A stretch of DNA of 7,952 nucleotides. Source: an uncultured Eubacterium sp. Its GTDB lineage: Bacteria > Bacillota > Clostridia > Lachnospirales > Lachnospiraceae. The DNA lies in NCBI GenBank assembly GCA_904502145.1, contig CAJGDH010000082.1:1-7952 (forward strand). The letters are read 5' to 3'. The notes beneath the pieces are model-generated. The model saw only the letters and a program-made list of their open reading frames with translations. It had not been told where the DNA came from and searched no databases. A program made the position numbers and the translations under genes. Positions within the stretch are counted from its first letter, which is position 1. Every line of letters starts with the position of its first letter. Below are positions 5,107 to 7,952 of the stretch, piece after piece.

Positions 5107-6282
5107 TCAGTAATAGCTTATCTTAACATACTTACCCATCTCTTTTAAGCTTTTTGCCAGCTCTTCCACCAGGTTCATCTTGACATTGAAGCTTAATGGA
5201 AGCTCGGGATTCTGGTGGGCCGGATTCATGGCCCTGCCTACAAAGAAGTTCACGTCGGTAGCCTCCTCAAAGAGGTACTGACAGATACGGCAGGCACCGT
5301 CCTTCCCGAAACGCCATTTGTCATAATACAGGTTGTCGGTCACGTAATCCCGGGCATATTCGATCACCTTGCTCATGGTGACCGCACCCTCCGTCACAAG
5401 ATCGACCCCTTCGATCTCCGAGATGGGAGGGACTTCACTGCCCTCCTCAAAATCATAATTGTAGGTCACCGTCTTGCCCAGCCACTGGGCGGCGATGTTC
5501 GCGGTGGTCCCGCCGCAGATGACATGTTTTCCCCTCCTGGAAAAGAAGAGGCTCATCATACGGCTGCTGTCGTCCCGATTGGCGGGCGGTCCGAAAAGGA
5601 TGTTCAGAGGCTCCCTCTTCTGGATGCGGACCACGCAGGCTGTGGCATCATCGATGGGGTGCCCGGCATAAAGCTTCCAACATTCGTCCACCAGGATCGT
5701 GCAGAGGGATTTGGCCTTATAGCCGGCAATGGACATGGCAAGCATGAAATCAGCAATGTCCTCCCACTTCCAGTCGGTATTGTAGGAACGGTCCGGCCCC
5801 GCATGAGGACATCCGTCGCTCATGGCGATAAATACATCATTTTCCCTTAAGCGGATACTGGTATGATAGATCTTCTTCCCCTCAATGTTCATTTCCCTCT
5901 TAGGATAATCATAGAGGTCATCATTCCTGATCATGATAATATGGGGATTATCATACTGGATCAGCTCCGCTGTCTCGTTGTGGATCAGGTGGATGATGGT
6001 AAATGTAGAGTAAGCCACCCCGTGTTCGGAGGAGACCGGCAATGTAGCGGCAATGGTCTGAACGCACTCTTCTATGGAGATTCCCTGAGCCAGCATGGTG
6101 GAAATGATCTTGGAAGTCAGGGTAGAAAGGATACTGGCCTTTACTCCGCTTCCGAGGCCGTCAGCCAGCACGATGACTTTGGAATCTTCACCCTCCTCCG
6201 CGATGTCCACATGATCTCCGCAAAGCTGTTCACCGATGTGGTTGATACTTTTATATCCGATGTCCGCAAATAACTCATTCAT
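5107..6282 (-). CDS. SpoIIE-family PP2C-type protein phosphatase linked to sensory hydrogenase
   Basis: This 391-aa protein removes phosphate from Ser/Thr residues, judged by its N-terminal PP2C/SpoIIE domain (about 1-222). Acidic metal-site motifs visible are GDH at 23-25, LADGLGSG at 39-46 (Asp41), MSDG at 154-157 (Asp156) and DDATACV at 211-217. No membrane segment is seen. Residues 223-391 form an extra domain I cannot assign, with VICGGTTANIAA at 254-265 and five cysteines in the whole protein outside any cluster motif. The ATG at 6282 is chosen because AAAGGAG (6293-6299) is 10 nt upstream; a TTG at 6288 leaves only 4 nt. It overlaps the hydrogenase stop by 8 nt, so the two are made together. 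This matches phosphatase-linked sensory [FeFe]-hydrogenases, in which the hydrogenase is thought to control the phosphatase. The target phosphoprotein is not in the window. Confidence 0.87.
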   Translation of the reverse strand: MNELFADIGYKSINHIGEQLCGDHVDIAEEGEDSKVIVLADGLGSGVKASILSTLTSKIISTMLAQGISIEECVQTIAATLPVSSEHGVAYSTFTIIHLIHNETAELIQYDNPHIIMIRNDDLYDYPKREMNIEGKKIYHTSIRLRENDVFIAMSDGCPHAGPDRSYNTDWKWEDIADFMLAMSIAGYKAKSLCTILVDECWKLYAGHPIDDATACVVRIQKREPLNILFGPPANRDDSSRMMSLFFSRRGKHVICGGTTANIAAQWLGKTVTYNYDFEEGSEVPPISEIEGVDLVTEGAVTMSKVIEYARDYVTDNLYYDKWRFGKDGACRICQYLFEEATDVNFFVGRAMNPAHQNPELPLSFNVKMNLVEELAKSLKEMGKYVKISYY

Positions 6283-7951
6283 CCGCAATAGACTCCTTTA
6301 ATTTTGAAAGAGCGATCTTGGTCTCCGCAGCGGTCTCACCAAGCAGGGAGGCGATCTCCTGTACGATACGCATCTGTTTATCTACAACACGGTCTGCAAC
6401 TTCAGCGGTTTCCCGGCTGATCTCTTCCTTCTTCTTCCGTTCCTTCATCTCGTTGGTCACGTCACGCATGATACAGAGAAGAATACGCCCGTTCTCGGCA
6501 GGGATCACGGTCTGGTCCACATAGCGGGAATACTCTGACAGATATACTCTGTGGTTGCGGATCCCACGGCCGCTGCTCAGCACGTTGATAAAATCCTCCG
6601 GATCCAGGATCCTGTCAACATACTCTCCCATGATGTCCGACTGCTGCCGGATATTCAGAAGGCGCATGGCCGAATCATTGATCTGCTGGACTTCCATCCG
6701 GTCATTGAGGACGATCAGGGCATTCGGTGAATTCCGCACGATGGCTTCGGAGAAGCTCTCCGCCTTCTCCATCAGGAAAGGCAGGCACATGGAGATGTCC
6801 GCTTTTCCTTGATAGATGGCAACTGCCTTATCCCGGCAGGAATTATAGCCGCAGAAGCCGCAGTTGAGCTCATCACTCCTTGTGTATTTGCCCATTTCAC
6901 GGAGGATCCGGCTGATCTCTGCCTCGGAAGGTGTCCTCCGGTTGGTGTCAAGAGGCCCGTAATTGTAATTCATCTGAGCTGCTGTGGGCTGTGGGATAGC
7001 AAAGTCTTCCTTGCCGGCAAATGTGGAGACCATCATATAGTCTTTGACGGGGCTGGGATGATATTTCTCCATCACAGGACCACCGATACAGCCGCCGGGG
7101 CAGGCTGACATCTCGATAAAGCACTTGTGTATATTTCCCCTCTCGATATCCTGCAGGGCTGCGATACAGTTGTTTACCCCGTCAATGGCAAAATATGAAT
7201 AATCCTTCGCCTTACATTCCATGGTTTTGATGATCCCGCCGGTTGTGGGGAAGAATCTTGCCAGACTCTTTTCCTCGGGAACCATAACCTTTTCAGGCGC
7301 GATATTCTCCTCATTCATCCATTCTGTGAGTTCCTCGAAGGTCAGGACGGCATCCACCACATTTCCTGACATCTCTCCCTCATCCTTTTTTGCCACACAG
7401 GGTCCGATAAATACCGTCCTGGCACCCGGGATCCTTCTCTTGATATCCGCACAATGGGAATACATGGGCGTCGCCACATTGGCAAGATAGGGAAGAAGAG
7501 ATTTAAAGTATTTGCGGATGAGAAGGTTGATGGAATGACAGCAGGAAGAGATCACGATGTCACGGTTGTCCTCAGAGAGCATACGGTCGTATTCACGCTT
7601 TACCATGGTGGCTCCCAGGGCGGTTTCTTCCGCATCCGTAAATCCCAGTTTCTGAAGGGCGGCCCTCATGCTTTCGATCCCTGCCCCGTCGTAATTGGCG
7701 ATAAAGGAGGGGGCGAGGGAGGCAATGACCGGGTCACCGCTGTTGATCATTACGCGGACCTTCTCTCTCTCATCCACGATCTCCTTGGCCTCCTGGGGGC
7801 ATACCACAAAACAGTGCCCGCAGAGGATACATTCGTTTCCGATGATATTTGCCTGTCCGGCCGAAAAACGGATGGATTTTACCGGACAGTTTCTGATACA
7901 TTTATAACAATTCTTACAGTTTGATTTTTTCAGTCTCAGATGTTCTGCCAT
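6275..7951 (-). CDS. hydS: Sensory [FeFe]-hydrogenase with PAS domain (HydS-like, phosphatase-linked)
   Basis: This 558-aa protein is likely a cytoplasmic redox or H2 sensor rather than a bulk hydrogenase. In order it has two [4Fe-4S] ferredoxin motifs (C12-x2-C-x2-C-x3-C22; C41-x2-C-x2-C-x3-C51) and an H-cluster domain at about 70-320, with SSCC at 135-138, GPCVAKKDE at 183-191 and EMSACPGGCIGG at 280-291. A further Fe-S motif follows, C364-x2-C367-x4-C372-x16-C389 (PF04060-like), then a PAS domain at about 398-500 and a Glu/Lys-rich coiled coil at about 500-556. All four H-cluster cysteines (138, 185, 284, 288) and the proton-relay Cys137 are present. The two Met residues flanking the cluster in catalytic enzymes are Gly183 and Ser282. 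There is no kinase or other output domain. The ATG is one base from the window edge, so its ribosome site is unseen, although MAEHLRLKKSNCKNC looks like a natural start. Confidence 0.88.
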   Translation of the reverse strand: MAEHLRLKKSNCKNCYKCIRNCPVKSIRFSAGQANIIGNECILCGHCFVVCPQEAKEIVDEREKVRVMINSGDPVIASLAPSFIANYDGAGIESMRAALQKLGFTDAEETALGATMVKREYDRMLSEDNRDIVISSCCHSINLLIRKYFKSLLPYLANVATPMYSHCADIKRRIPGARTVFIGPCVAKKDEGEMSGNVVDAVLTFEELTEWMNEENIAPEKVMVPEEKSLARFFPTTGGIIKTMECKAKDYSYFAIDGVNNCIAALQDIERGNIHKCFIEMSACPGGCIGGPVMEKYHPSPVKDYMMVSTFAGKEDFAIPQPTAAQMNYNYGPLDTNRRTPSEAEISRILREMGKYTRSDELNCGFCGYNSCRDKAVAIYQGKADISMCLPFLMEKAESFSEAIVRNSPNALIVLNDRMEVQQINDSAMRLLNIRQQSDIMGEYVDRILDPEDFINVLSSGRGIRNHRVYLSEYSRYVDQTVIPAENGRILLCIMRDVTNEMKERKKKEEISRETAEVADRVVDKQMRIVQEIASLLGETAAETKIALSKLKESIADE

Positions 7952-7952
7952 A

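Overview
The window reads as a chromosomal stretch from an obligately anaerobic, moderate-GC Firmicute of class Clostridia. Lachnospiraceae or a close relative is the best guess. The grounds are a PAS-type sensory [FeFe]-hydrogenase paired with a SpoIIE-type phosphatase, strong AGGAGG-like ribosome binding sites, TTG starts and consensus SigA promoters. This is inferred from gene content, not from a database match. All ten genes lie on the minus strand, so transcription runs from high to low coordinates.

Upstream block (7951 to about 4130). It opens with a sensory hydrogenase (HydS-like): two ferredoxin clusters, an H-cluster domain, a further four-Cys Fe-S motif, PAS and a coiled coil. It overlaps by 8 nt a PP2C/SpoIIE-type phosphatase with an unassigned C-terminal domain. 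Together they look like a redox- or H2-sensing module with Ser/Thr dephosphorylation as output. A YciI-like protein and a Nudix hydrolase follow at close spacing, and no terminator is visible between them.

Middle block (4105 to 1658). A SigA-type promoter drives a class II glutamine amidotransferase-fold protein (YafJ/Dug3/EgtC-like), a glutamate-cysteine ligase and a 72-aa four-cysteine protein. A strong rho-independent terminator closes the block. This is a compact gamma-glutamyl/thiol cassette with no glutathione synthetase in it.

Downstream block (1634 to 1). A second SigA-type promoter drives a divergent shikimate kinase-like protein, a GNAT acetyltransferase that starts on TTG within a 4-nt overlap, and a membrane-anchored metallophosphoesterase that runs off the left edge.

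The most unexpected non-coding signal is an identical 18-bp element at both internal promoters. It lies over the -35 box in the same orientation each time and its ends are inverted, so it may be a shared operator linking the thiol cassette to the kinase operon. No RNA genes, mobile elements or CRISPR arrays were seen. No gene-free stretch exceeds about 140 bases.
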